Shown: in pieces, positions 49,793-60,165 of the stretch
Layout of the letters: each line of letters starts with the position of its first letter
How positions within the stretch are numbered: position 1 is the first letter of the stretch
From: Clavelina lepadiformis
Taxonomy: Eukaryota > Chordata > Ascidiacea > Aplousobranchia > Clavelinidae
Length of the DNA: 64,000 bases
Assembly: GCF_947623445.1 (NCBI RefSeq)
Contig: NC_135242.1
Coordinates: forward strand, 21,762,001-21,826,000
Direction of reading: 5' to 3'
Program-made: the position numbers and the translations under genes
Notes under the pieces: generated by a model
Databases searched by the model: none
Told to the model about the DNA's origin: nothing
What the model saw: only the letters and a program-made list of their open reading frames with translations

Positions 49793-50680
49793 CTAATTTT
49801 TTCCTCCAACAGATGCAAGGATAATGAACATCTCTAATTCCACGACAAACTCTGTCTCGCTCTTCAAGTTCCAAATCGTTTTCACTTTCCGCTCTATTGC
49901 GCTCAACAGCTCATCTTCACTTGGTTCTTGATTGAAATCGCCAAATATCTTTACCAATTCCTTTTCTCTTTTTTGTAGATTTTTATAGGCAAGTGCAGAA
50001 TGCAAGAATCCGCAAACTTCTTTCAAAGATACCTGGTGTCTTATGGGAAACCTTCCATCATGCTGCTTCAACGCAAAAGGAATTCTATTAAAGATATCTT
50101 CATAACCGCCAAGACATTCTCCGAAGATCCAATCTCGTTGCAAAATCCCTTGAAGTTCAAGGTCGTACAATTGCAAAAATATTTTGGCTGTTTCGCGGGA
50201 TAATAACTGGTCATGAGCATTAAGAGGATAGATTTTCTGACAAGAATACAAAAACAGTGCAAGGCATCCATGCGGTTTTAATATGCGAGATACTTCACCA
50301 AAAAATGCCTCTAAATCGAACCAATGCACTGACGTCCCACAAGTTACCAAATCCACGCTGTTGTCATCAAACGGTAAATTCTCTGCTTTCCCAACCAAGT
50401 ATTTGATGTGACTGAATTTGTTTTGTTTTCGTGCAAACTCTATTTGGTCCTCGCTGGCATCCACTCCAACAATATTCTTGAAATAAGGAGCAAACATGTT
50501 GGTAGATTGAGCACTCCCGCATCCAACGTCAACCATTAAGTCAAAGGTCGAAGATAAATCACTGTCCGGTTTATGACTTCGTAAGTACTTTATGATGTTT
50601 TCCATCACTTTGTCTGGATATGTTGGTCTATATTTCCTATAGAGATCAGCTATATCTCTGCCTTTATAAAGTTCATCCAT
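49793..50680 (-). CDS. Class I SAM-dependent methyltransferase, array copy 1
   Basis: Single-exon gene, 295 aa, methyltransferase-11 type. The N-terminus MDELYKGRDIADLYRKYRPT recalls the eukaryotic family annotated after Dictyostelium DDB_G0268948. SAM-binding motif I is VDVGCGSAQ (50-58). The acidic ribose contact is D74 in GVDAS. Motif II-like AENLPFDDNSVDLVTC is at 99-114, followed by HWFD (119-122) and LKPHGCL (134-140). Substrate unknown; small-molecule methylation in the cytosol is the family expectation. This copy is the most divergent of the array after residue ~141 while its N-terminal half is almost the same as the others. No signal peptide or membrane helix. Its upstream flank carries a dispersed repeat (50850-51075) like copy 2. 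Confidence 0.93.
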   Translation of the reverse strand: MDELYKGRDIADLYRKYRPTYPDKVMENIIKYLRSHKPDSDLSSTFDLMVDVGCGSAQSTNMFAPYFKNIVGVDASEDQIEFARKQNKFSHIKYLVGKAENLPFDDNSVDLVTCGTSVHWFDLEAFFGEVSRILKPHGCLALFLYSCQKIYPLNAHDQLLSRETAKIFLQLYDLELQGILQRDWIFGECLGGYEDIFNRIPFALKQHDGRFPIRHQVSLKEVCGFLHSALAYKNLQKREKELVKIFGDFNQEPSEDELLSAIERKVKTIWNLKSETEFVVELEMFIILASVGGKN

Positions 50681-50849
50681 TGCGACTCCTTACAAATAAA
50701 TTCAAGTTCAAAAATAACCTTAATCAAATTAAAATATTATATTAACATTACGCTACATAACATAATTATTTTGTTACAATGGGTTTGCGTAAATGCTTCA
50801 AACTTTTAATGATGTCCAAGTCTTGCATTGTAATCAAGGCTTTCACTAA

Positions 50850-51075
50850 AATGGTGCAATCGAAGCTAACTTTCACAGCTTCTTGTTAACCTAAGATAAA
50901 GGTTATAACATAGTAACCGAAGCCTAACCTGGATCAACCGTCTAATCTAAACCTAACTCCAATAAAAGGTTAAATAGCTAAAATTAAATTTTTGCTTATA
51001 TCCATCCTTCTTACCTAACCGCCATCTTTAACAACGAGGTGCGTGACCTACTTACAATGAAATAGTCACTTCGTA
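50850..51075 (+). repeat. Dispersed CCTAA-rich repeat, copy 6 (upstream of methyltransferase 1)
   Basis: Family blocks in order: TTTCACAGCTTCTTGTTAACC, GTTATAACATAGTAACC, GAAGCCTAACCTGGAT, CTAACTCCAATAAAAGG, TAAATAGCTAAAATTAAAT, CTTACCTAACCGCCATC, GGTGCGTGACCTACTTAC and GAAATAGTCACTTCG. Equivalent positions in copies 2 and 3 of the gene array carry the same repeat, so it was duplicated with the genes. Confidence 0.7.
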
Positions 51076-52339
51076 TAATGGAACGTTTGCCTATATCCAT
51101 CCTCTCAACCAAAAGCGCATTCGGTTCAGCAGACACCTCTTCAGCGCGTTTTTATACAAACAGTGAAAGATACAAACTCGTAACGAAGAGTAAAATCGGA
51201 CTTAAAACTACCAAAACAAACAAAACCAAATCCATTCAAATAATTGTAAGTCGACTGAGTAAAAAGATATAATGATTTTATTTTCTTTAACAAAATGTAA
51301 TTAAACTGTGGCTGTCGATGCGAATAGCGTTGGCGGAAACAGTGTAAAATAGTATTAAATTTCACAGTATTGACATTTCACGTATTAAACAGTGAAAAAG
51401 ATAAAAATTTTAATGTGGCTTAATCTGTAAGACCCATTATACGTATTTTTGTTTGTGTGGATTCCGCGAGTCTCTGATGTTCTGAAAATGGCTATTTTTG
51501 GGGATTCGCACACTCGGCTATCATTTTCAAACTTATTTTCAAAATACAGCCATATACTTATACAAATATCAGAACTTCAGACCAAATAACTCCAATACAA
51601 CAAGGACGTATACACTATACACAGTGTTTTTTGAGATTTTGCCCTTTTCTCTGTTGGTTGGTGAAACGCATGAATTCTTGCGTGACCTGAACACAGTTTG
51701 GCAAAGTTTACAGAAACAATAAATTTAACAAAGTTTTGGCCAACTGAGATCAAGCCAAATTCGTTTAGCTGACATAAGTCGTTCAACCAAAGAATAGACT
51801 TAGTTAAGGAATTAAACTACAAACATGTCTTTAGACCTACTTAGGCGAAACAGCTGATCGGAAAACATCAAAAACTGACTCTGCTTATCATCTTTAGGTC
51901 AAATTAAACTTGTCTTGCGGCCTATTAAATACAAAACTTCTACACCAAGCATAACTCAGCGACATCTACTAACTAACTGCACTCTTTGTTCTACAAGCAT
52001 AATGTACTTATGCCGCTGTCTACGCGTATGAGTCAATATGTTGCTTCCTGAACTAATTTAAGCTTGGGGTTTACTCTTTTTAACATCTGATATTCGTGCA
52101 GTTGCAAATTTCCACCTACTGTTTAACGAAACAACAGATTGGTTGGTGGGGAACAAAAAATGTCACCACTACAAGCAATTATGCTTCGTTACCAATCACA
52201 TACAACAAAGTGATAAAATAAATGCCGTAAAATTTAGCGAACAAAATGTACATCGTTATTCTTGCAAATGCAATCAATGACTTGTAAGTCGATTAAAAAT
52301 TGTATCATAACCATGTTATCATTTACGACCTAAACATGA
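51076..52339. other. Methyltransferase spacer, duplicated with the genes
   Basis: Homologous over most of its length to 53626-55103 (for example AGATAAAAATTTTAATGTGG at about 51395 and 53930, and ACCTACTTAGGCGAAACAGC at about 51836 and 54359). The later copy has about 240 extra bases at roughly 54523-54762. Open frames here are repeated because the DNA is repeated; none looks coding. Confidence 0.6.
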
Positions 52340-53227
52340 CTAAAGACTGGACATGGATGCCATAATAAGGAAGATTTCCAGCTCCATACAAAATTTTGTT
52401 TGTTTGTCTTGATTCCAGATATTTTTCACTTTCCTCTCAATCGCCTTCAACAAATCAAATTCACCTTGGTCGTTGGGAACGCCATTGCCGAAGATTTTCT
52501 CCAACTCTTTTCTTCTTTTTATAAGATTTCGATGTCCAATAGCAGAGTGAATTAAACCACAAATCTCTTCAAAAGACATTGAATGCAGAACTGAAACTGT
52601 TTCTTCACGTTGCTTGGATGGAAATGGAATTTGTTTAAAGATGTCTTTGTAACCATTCCAACATTCTTTCAGGATCCATTCTCCTCGTGGGTTACCCCGA
52701 AGTTCAAGTTCACATAGAAGCCAGGTTATATCAGTTGTAGCTTTGGATGAGGCCTCATCATAGGCATACAGTGGATAAAGTTTTGTACAGTTATAAGTGA
52801 AAAGGGTTAGACATCCATTCGGTTTTAATATGCGAGATACTTCATCAAAAAATTCTTTCAAATCGAACCAATGCACTGACGCCCCACAAGTCACCAAGTC
52901 CACGCTGTTGTCATCAAACGGTAAACTCTCTGCTTTCCCAACCAAGTATTTGATGTGATTGAATTTGTTTTGTTTTCGTGCAAACTCTATTTGGTCCTCG
53001 CTGGCATCCACTCCGACAATATTCTTGAAATAAGGAGCAAACATGTTGGTAGATTGAGCACTCCCGCATCCAACGTCAACCATTAAGTCAAAGGTCGAAG
53101 ACAAATCACTGTCCGGTCTATGACTTCGTAAGTACTTTATGATGTTTTCCATCACTTTGTCTGGATATGTTGGTCTATATTTCTGATAGAGATCGGCTAT
53201 ATCTCTGCCTTTATAAAGTTCATCCAT
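52340..53227 (-). CDS. Class I SAM-dependent methyltransferase, array copy 2
   Basis: Intronless, 295 aa. Motif I VDVGCGSAQ (50-58), D74, HWFD (119-122) and LKPNGCL (134-140) are intact. It differs from copy 1 at about ten of the first 140 residues but at roughly half of the positions beyond. Its C-terminal half is close to copy 3 (both have CTKLYPLYAYDEASSKATTD). Cap-region blocks shared with copies 3-5 include KECWNGY, EEICGLIHSA and RRKELE. Upstream DNA to about 53700 matches the copy 1 upstream flank. A Ser residue replaces Asn in the AENLPF block. Function is as for copy 1; substrate differences are possible but unproven. Confidence 0.93.
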   Translation of the reverse strand: MDELYKGRDIADLYQKYRPTYPDKVMENIIKYLRSHRPDSDLSSTFDLMVDVGCGSAQSTNMFAPYFKNIVGVDASEDQIEFARKQNKFNHIKYLVGKAESLPFDDNSVDLVTCGASVHWFDLKEFFDEVSRILKPNGCLTLFTYNCTKLYPLYAYDEASSKATTDITWLLCELELRGNPRGEWILKECWNGYKDIFKQIPFPSKQREETVSVLHSMSFEEICGLIHSAIGHRNLIKRRKELEKIFGNGVPNDQGEFDLLKAIERKVKNIWNQDKQTKFCMELEIFLIMASMSSL

Positions 53228-53394
53228 TGCGACTCCTTACAAATAAATTCAAGTTCAAAAATAACCTTAATCAAATTAAAATATTATATTAACACTACGC
53301 TACAGAACATAATTATTTTGTTACAATGGTTTTGCGTAAATGTTTAAAATTTTTAATGATGTCCAAGTCTTGCATTATAATCAAGGCTTTCACT

Positions 53395-53625
53395 AAAATC
53401 GTTCGTTCGAAGCTAACTTTCACAGCTTCTTGTTAACCTAAGTTAAATGTTATAACATAGTAACCGAAGCCTAACCTGGATCCACCGTCTAATTTAAACC
53501 TAACTTCAATAAAACCTTAAATAGCTAAAATTAAATTTTTGCTTATATCCATCCTCCTTACCTAACCACTTATTTTTAACAACGAGCTGTGTGACCTACT
53601 TACGGTGAAATAGTCACTTCGTATA
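53395..53625 (+). repeat. Dispersed CCTAA-rich repeat, copy 7 (upstream of methyltransferase 2)
   Basis: Nearly the same as copy 6 in sequence and in distance from the gene, which indicates duplication together with the gene. Confidence 0.7.
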
Positions 53626-55103
53626 AAGGAACGTTTGCTTATATCCATCCTCTCAACCAAAAGCGCATTCGGTTCAGCAGACACCTCTTCAGCGCGTTTT
53701 TATACAAACACGTAACGAAGAGTAAAATCGGACTTAAAACTACCAAAACAAACAAAACCAAATCCATTCAAATACTTGTCAGTCGACTGAGTAAAAAGAT
53801 ATAATGATTTTCTTTTCTTTAACAAAATGTAATTAAACTGTGGCTGTCGATGCGTATAGCGTTGGCGGAAACAGTGTAAAATAGTATTAAATTTCACAGT
53901 ATTGACATTTCACGTATTAAACAGTGAAAAAGATAAAAATTTTAATGTGGCTTAATCTGTAAGACCCGTTAGACGTATTTTTGTTTGTGTGGATTCCGCG
54001 AGTCTCTGATGTTCTGCAAATGGCTATTTTTGGGTATTCTCACACTCGGTTATCATTTTCAAACTTATTTTCAAAATACGGCCATATTCTTATACAAATA
54101 TCAGAACTTCAGACCAAATAAATCCGTTGCAACAAGGACGTATACACAGTGTTTTTGAGATTTTACCCTTTTCTTTGTTGGTTGCTGAAACGCATGAATT
54201 CTTGCGTGACCTGAACACAGTTTGGCAAAGTTTACAGAAACAATAAATTTAACAAAGTTTGGGCCAACTGATATCAAGCCAAATTCGTTAAGCTGACAAA
54301 AGTGGTTCAACCAAAGTATAGTCTTAGTTAAGGAATTAAACTACAAACATGTCCTTAGACCTACTTAGGCGAAACAGCTAATCGGAAAACGTTAAAAATT
54401 TGACTCTGCTTATCATCTTTAGGTCAAATTAAACTTGTCTTGCGGCCAATTGAATATAAAACTTCTACGCCGAACATAACTCAGCGACATCTTCAAACTA
54501 ACTACCCTCTTTGTTCTACAAACTATTTGCTGTGTTTTAAGTTCCAAGTGATAATTTTCTTCTGTAAGTGATTTCCGAATTTGAAACTATTCAAATTTAT
54601 AATTTTTGTGGAATGGAGTTTTATTTTAAAATTCATCTACCTCTGACATCAATTTTTGTTGCAAGAAAATCTCTATCACATAATTAAATCGCATGGTATA
54701 GCTCAGTCTTTTCACGTTTGTAGTATGTAAGTGAAAAAGCACAAGCATGATGCAATGAAGCATAATGTACTTATGACGCTGTCTACGCGTATGAGTCAAT
54801 ATGTTGCTTCGTGGACTAATTTAAGCTTGGGGTTTACTCTTCTTAACATCTGATAATCGTGCAGTTGCAAAATTCCACCTACTGTTTAACGAAACAACAG
54901 AATGTTTGGTGGGGAACAAAAAATGTCACCACTACAACCAATTATGCTTCGTTACCAATCACATAAAACAAAGTGATAAAAATAAATGCCGTAAAATTTA
55001 GCGAACAGAAAGTGTATCGTTATTCTTGCAAATACAATCAATGACTTGTATGTCGAATGAAAAATACTTCATAACCAAGTTATCGTTTACGACCCAAACA
55101 AGA
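53626..55103. other. Methyltransferase spacer, second copy
   Basis: Repeats the spacer at 51076-52339 with an additional segment at about 54523-54762. No gene recognised. Confidence 0.6.
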
Positions 55104-55991
55104 CTAAAGACTGGACATGGACGCCAAAATAGTGAAGATTTCCAGCTCCATACAAAATTCTGTTTCTTTGTCTTGATTCCAGATTTTCTTCAATTTACTC
55201 TCAATCGCCTTCAGCAAATCAAATTCATCTTGATCGTTGGGAACGACATTGCCGAAGATTTCCTCCAACTCTTTTCTTCTTTTTATAAGATTTCGATTCC
55301 CAATAGCAGAGTGAATTAAACCACAAATCTCTTCAAAAGACATTAAATGTCGAAATGAAATTGATCCTTCACGTTGCTTGGATGGAAATGGAATTTCTTT
55401 AAAGATATTTTCGTAACCATTCCAACATTCTTTCAGGATCCATTCTCCTCGTGGGTTATCCCGAAGTTCAAGATCACATAGAAGCCAGGTTATATCAGTT
55501 GTAGCTTTGGATGAGGCCTCATCATAGGCATACAGTGGATAAAGTTTTGTACAGTTATAAGTGAAAAGGGATAGACATCCATTCGGTTTTAATATGCGTG
55601 ATACTTCACCAAGAAATTCTTTCAAATCGAACCAATGCACTGCCGTCCCACAAGTCACCAAGTCCACACTGTTGTCATCAAACGGTAAATTCTCTGCTTT
55701 CCCAACCAAGTATTTGATGTGACTGAATTTGTTTTGTTTTTGTGCAAACTCTATTTGGTCCTCGCTGGCATCCACTCCGACAATATTCTTGAAATAAGGA
55801 GCAAACATGTTGGTAGATTGAGCACTCCCGCACCCAACGTCAACCATTAAGTCAAAGGTCGAAGATAAATCACTGTCCGGTCTATGACTTCGTAAGTATT
55901 TTATTATGTTTTCTATCATTTTGTCTGGATATGTTGGTCTATATTTCTGATAGAGATCGGCTATATCTCTGCCTTTATAAAGTTTATCCAT
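55104..55991 (-). CDS. Class I SAM-dependent methyltransferase, array copy 3
   Basis: Intronless, 295 aa, starting MDKLYKGRD. All SAM-fold motifs are intact (VDVGCGSAQ, D74, AENLPFDDNSVDLVTC, HWFD, LKPNGCL). The C-terminal half is closest to copy 2. Its upstream flank differs from copies 1 and 2 and instead matches, in mirror image, the flank of copy 4, including a TATA-like AAGTTTATAA about 60 bases before the start codon and the sequence GAATGGAATTGAGCAGTGTT. It therefore forms a head-to-head pair with copy 4 across a 1.9 kb spacer. Confidence 0.93.
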   Translation of the reverse strand: MDKLYKGRDIADLYQKYRPTYPDKMIENIIKYLRSHRPDSDLSSTFDLMVDVGCGSAQSTNMFAPYFKNIVGVDASEDQIEFAQKQNKFSHIKYLVGKAENLPFDDNSVDLVTCGTAVHWFDLKEFLGEVSRILKPNGCLSLFTYNCTKLYPLYAYDEASSKATTDITWLLCDLELRDNPRGEWILKECWNGYENIFKEIPFPSKQREGSISFRHLMSFEEICGLIHSAIGNRNLIKRRKELEEIFGNVVPNDQDEFDLLKAIESKLKKIWNQDKETEFCMELEIFTILASMSSL

Positions 55992-56045
55992 TGCGAATCT
56001 TTATACCAAATACAGACACAAAAAACAACCTTAATCAAATTTAAA

Positions 56046-56055
56046 ATTTATAAAC
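56046..56055 (-). promoter_or_regulatory. TATA-like element of methyltransferase 3
   Basis: TTTATAA on the minus strand about 60 bases upstream of the ATG. The same element and neighbouring bases occur upstream of copies 4 and 5. Confidence 0.5.
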
Positions 56056-56289
56056 TTTGTTCTGCGGAACACTATTAATTAACACTGCTCAATTCCATTC
56101 GTCCGCATGCATTGATCAGGTGTGAGATGTTGTCTAACGCTTTCAAGCATTACGCAAACATAAGCATATTTGCTTTGCACCTTTCTTTAGCCTGCATATC
56201 ATTCTAATATCAGTACAAAGTTTATCCATTGCGTTTATCCATATAAATTTTATCCATGATATCCAAGTCTTGCAATACAATCAAGACTT

Positions 56290-56530
56290 CCCCTATTTAA
56301 CCGGAAAATGGTGCATTCGAAACTAATTTTCACAGCTTCTTGTTAACCTAAGTTAAATATTATTACATAGTAACTTAAGCCTAACCTGGATTTACTGTCT
56401 CATGTAATATCTAACTCCAATAAAACCTTTAATAAATAAGATTAACTTTTTGCAAACCCATCTTCCTAATCTAACCGCCATCTTTAACAACGAGCTGCGT
56501 GACTTACTTCAGTTGAAATGGTCACTTCGT
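56290..56530 (+). repeat. Dispersed CCTAA-rich repeat, copy 8 (upstream of methyltransferase 3)
   Basis: Begins ATTTAACCGGAAAATGG, then CACAGCTTCTTGTTAACC, TATTACATAGTAAC, CTAACTCCAATAAAACC, TTAACAACGAGCTGCGTGAC and GAAATGGTCACTTCG. More diverged from copies 6 and 7 than they are from each other. Confidence 0.7.
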
Positions 56531-57826
56531 CACATATTGAATTAATCAAACGTATCGTATGCAAAGCAAAGCGCATTTGTTTCACTCGCCACTTCAGCCC
56601 GTTTTTATACAAACAGTGGAAGGTACAAACTTGTAACGAAGCGTAAAATCGGACTTAAAACTACCTATTAAAAAACTAAAACTATTAAAACTACTACAAA
56701 TAATTTGTAGCTATGAAAAAGGTGTCTCAAAAAATGTTTAAATTCCTACATGATCGGTGCACAGACTAACTCAGACGACAAACATTTAATTTTGCAAAAT
56801 TTGATTTAGAATTTGACGACTTTATTTACATGTTAACGAAGTGGACCTAACACCAAAGTAAATAGTTTTGTCTGAATATTAAGCCACAGTTAATTAGTAG
56901 GCATGCATATAACTATATGAACAGAAAACGTACGCTGATGACATTTTCACGCTTTCCTCAAAATCGCAAATGTTTAGTTACGTTTTGTTTTTATTAGATA
57001 GATTTTAGGGTTCACCTTACTGTTATCAATTCAAGTATGTAGTTAACAACAGTACGCTAAATAGTCTATAATGTACAGGATGATTTCTTCTAAAGGTAGG
57101 GTCCCAATGTTATTCATGTAGATTGTAGAGAGAGGTAAGTGTTACGTTTTACGCTTAATTTGTCATTTCGCAGTCTTGTCTGCCTTCAAGCGGAAGCGCT
57201 TGCCGATCAGTGATGATGACATTCTAACGTTGCCTGTACTACTGTGTAGACGTGCTTAGTGTTTGCCATTTCTGAAATACGATCTTATACTTAACTGCAG
57301 GTCTCTTCGAACCAGCACTAGAAAAAGGCTGGTAACATAAGCAGACAGCATGACTTGGAACGGTTTCTGCCATAGTGTTGGATTTATTAACCTTAAAATT
57401 TAATCATATTTTGTTTCATTATCAAATAATTGTAACAAAAGGGTACAATATCAGATGACATAAATTTGAGTATTATTAATAATAAATCAGAAAACGATAT
57501 AATGAAAAGATTTTAGAAAAGTTATTATTAAGCTTTCAAGGAAAAAATGTGACAGAATAGCTTACAAGCGGAAACACTTCAAAACGGAAAACGCTTCGAA
57601 AACGCAAAACGGAAACAGACCAGTTAGACCAGTTAGACGTTTTTTTGTTTGGGTTGATCCAAAGCGTGTCTGATATTTTTATAAACTCGTGTTGCAGGCT
57701 AAATAAAAGCAAATGTGCTTATGTTTGCCACTAACTTAAAAGCGTTAGAAAACAATTAACATATGATTATTCATGCGGACGAATGGAATTGAGCAGTGTT
57801 AATTATTAATGTTACGCAGAAAAAGG
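56531..57826. other. Spacer between divergent methyltransferases 3 and 4
   Basis: From about 56723 it matches the start of the next unit at 60454 at moderate identity. From 57065 onward the match to the next unit becomes almost perfect. No gene recognised. Confidence 0.5.
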
Positions 57827-57836
57827 TTTATAAATT
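57827..57836 (+). promoter_or_regulatory. TATA-like element of methyltransferase 4
   Basis: TTTATAAATT about 60 bases before the start codon, conserved with copies 3 and 5. Confidence 0.5.
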
Positions 57837-57889
57837 TTGAATTCGCTTAAAGTCGTTTTTTGTGTCTGTATTTGGAATAAGGATTCGCA

Positions 57890-58780
57890 ATGGATGAACT
57901 TTATAAAGGCCGAGATATAGCTGATCTCTATCAGAAATATAGACCAACATATCCAGACAAAATGAAAGAAAACATCATAAAGTACTTACGAAATCATAGA
58001 CCGGACAGTGATTTATCTTCGACCTTTGACTTAATGGTTGACGTTGGATGCGGGAGTGCTCAATCTACCAACATGTTTGCTCCTTATTTCAAGAATATTG
58101 TCGGAGTGGATGCCAGCGAGGACCAAATAGAATTTGCACGAAAACAAAACAAGTTCAGTCACATCAAATACTTGGTTGGGAAAGCAGAAAATTTATCTTT
58201 TGATGACAACAGCGTAGATTTGGTAACTTGTGGGACGTCAGTGCATTGGTTCGATTTAGACGCATTTTTTGGTGAAGTATCTCGCATATTAAAACCGAAC
58301 GGATGCCTTGCACTGTTTTGTTATGTTAATCAGGAAATGTATCCTCTTGGTGTCGATGACTGCGGGTCATCCAAAGCTACAGTTGGAATAAACTGGCTTT
58401 TATGTGATCTTGAAATTGAAGATAATCTGCGAGGAAAATGGATCCTAAAAGAATGTTGGAATGGCTACGAAGACATCTTTAAACAAATTCCACTTCCATC
58501 CAAGCAACGTGAAGAAACAATTTCATTTCGTCAACAAATGTCTTTCGAAGAAATTTGTGGTTTAATTCACTCTGCCATTGGGCATCGAAATCTTATAAAA
58601 AGAAGAAAAGAGTTGGAGGAATTCTTTGGCAATGTCGTTCCCAACGATCAAGGTGAATTTGATTTGTTGAAGGCGATTGAGAGCAAAGTGAAAAAGATCT
58701 GGAATCTAAACGAAGAAAAAGAGTTTTGCATTGAGTGGAAATATTTTACCATATTGGCTTCCATGTCCCGTAACGTTTAA
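57890..58780 (+). CDS. Class I SAM-dependent methyltransferase, array copy 4
   Basis: Intronless, 296 aa, plus strand. Motif I VDVGCGSAQ (50-58), D74 and HWFD (119-122) are intact; AENLSFDDNSVDLVTC has Ser in place of Pro. The C-terminal half is distinct: CYVNQEMYPLGVDDCGSSKA, then WLLCDLEIEDNLRGKW, and the ending ILASMSRNV. It is preceded by GGATTCGCAATGGATG, the start context shared by the array. The protein is identical to copy 5. An AATAAA at 58838 follows the stop by about 58 bases. The TATA-like element at 57827 and mirror-image promoter of copy 3 suggest similar expression of the head-to-head pair (inference). Confidence 0.95.
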   Translation: MDELYKGRDIADLYQKYRPTYPDKMKENIIKYLRNHRPDSDLSSTFDLMVDVGCGSAQSTNMFAPYFKNIVGVDASEDQIEFARKQNKFSHIKYLVGKAENLSFDDNSVDLVTCGTSVHWFDLDAFFGEVSRILKPNGCLALFCYVNQEMYPLGVDDCGSSKATVGINWLLCDLEIEDNLRGKWILKECWNGYEDIFKQIPLPSKQREETISFRQQMSFEEICGLIHSAIGHRNLIKRRKELEEFFGNVVPNDQGEFDLLKAIESKVKKIWNLNEEKEFCIEWKYFTILASMSRNV

Positions 58781-58837
58781 CTTGTTTCTGTAATAACGCC
58801 GTGATGTTTGTTGCTTGGTAGACTTGCTGCATATAAT

Positions 58838-58843
58838 AATAAA
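58838..58843 (+). promoter_or_regulatory. Polyadenylation signal of methyltransferase 4
   Basis: AATAAA about 58 bases after the stop, inside a small inverted repeat (AATAATAAATGC and GCATTATTATT). Confidence 0.6.
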
Positions 58844-59074
58844 TGCATTTGGAAGCATTATTATTATTTTGTTTGTTTTGAAAATGTTTGCTTCATACCG
58901 ATAACATACAGTTGTTATGGTTTATCACTTTAACTAATACGTTATGTAACAGTGTAACGTTGTTTTCTGATACGCTTGGTTTGTCGTGCCCCAGTATTTT
59001 CTGTCTTCAGCCAGAAGCACTTGTTAATTTGGTTACGCCTCGACCGTTGTACAACGAGTGATCGTTCTATCGAT

Positions 59075-59257
59075 ATCAGTATAGAGTTTATCCATTGCGA
59101 ATCCTTAAACATAAATTCAAGTGCAAAAACATACTTAATCAATTTTAACATTTATATTTACACTACTCTACATAACGTTACTATTTTCTTACAGTGGGTT
59201 TGTGTAAGTGCTTCAAATTTTTAATTATGTCCAAGTCTTGCAATATAATCAAGGCTT
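59075..59257 (-). pseudogene. 5'-end relic of a minus-strand methyltransferase
   Basis: The minus strand carries an ATG at 59095 followed by about five codons matching MDKLY, after which similarity fades. The upstream flank (to about 59257) matches the flanks of copies 1 and 2 (TCAAGTGCAAAAACATACTT, GGGTTTGTGTAAGTGCTTC, ATGTCCAAGTCTTGCAATAT). The body of the gene is missing. The array once had a further minus-strand member here. Confidence 0.75.
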
Positions 59258-59500
59258 CCGTTATTTTAACGGAAAAATCGTGTTTACGAAGCTAATTTTC
59301 ACAGCTTCTTGTTAACCTAAGTTAAATGTTATTACACAGTAACCTAAGCCTAATCTGGACATACCTTCTAAGCTAATATCTAACTCCAATGAAAGGTTAA
59401 ATAACTAAAATCAACTTTTTGCATACCCACCCTCCTAACCTAACCGCCTATTTTTAACAACGTGGTGCGTGACCTACTTACGGTGTGATAGTCACTTCGT
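59258..59500 (+). repeat. Dispersed CCTAA-rich repeat, copy 9
   Basis: Sits next to the 5'-end relic exactly as copies 6-7 sit next to genes 1-2. It starts TTATTTTAACGGAAAAATCG and ends GGTGCGTGACCTACTTACGG and GATAGTCACTTCG. Confidence 0.7.
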
Positions 59501-59814
59501 CACATAATCAAACGTTTCTACATCGTATGCAAAGAAAAGCGCATTTGCTTCACTCGCCACTTCAGTCTGCAGCGCGTTTTTATACAAACAGTGAAAGGTA
59601 CAAATTTGTAACGAAGATTAAAATCGGACTTAAAACTACCAAAACTAACAAAATCGCTGTGTTTGCAAATGCATTCAAGTAGGTTACTTGTAAGCAGACT
59701 GAGTAAAAAGATATAATGATTTTTTTTCTTTAACAAAGTGCAGTTAAACTGTGGCCCTCGATGCCAATAAGGTAGAAAAATTTCGCCTCGAAACAAAATT
59801 ATTTTTCTTCTTTA

Positions 59815-60165
59815 AAATTTCAGAATCCGGACTATCTTCAATTTTCTCTAAGTCGCCCTCAACAAATCAAATTCACCTTGACCGTTAGGATAGACTTTCC
59901 CAAAAATTTCATCCAACTCTTTTTTTCTTTTTATAAGATTTCGATGCCCAATAGCAGAGTGAATTAAACCACAAATTTCTTCAAAAAACATTGGACGTCG
60001 AAATGAAATTGTTTCTTCTCTTTGCTTGGATGATAAACGGATTTGTTTAAAGATACCTTCATAACCATTTTATAATCTTTGAGTATCAATTTTCCTTGTG
60101 GGTTATCCAGAAGTTCAAGATCAATGAGTGGGAAATCTATATCGTCTGCAGCTTTGGACGAAGAT
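59815..60165 (-). pseudogene. 3'-half relic of a minus-strand methyltransferase
   Basis: Minus-strand similarity to the C-terminal half of copies 2-4: blocks corresponding to KKIW..., FDLLKAI, ELDEIFG, HRNLIKRRK, EEICGLIHSAIG and KATDDI can be followed in more than one frame, with internal changes and no N-terminal half. It ends abruptly near TCTGCAGCTTTGGACGAAGA. Together with the 5'-end relic at 59075 it represents remains of two minus-strand genes and their spacer. Confidence 0.8.

Noticed and set aside
51141-54310. Repeated open frames in the methyltransferase spacers (for example 51141-51365 and 53700-53897)
   Set aside because: They recur because the spacers are duplicated; frames are not preserved across all copies and no conserved protein is seen.
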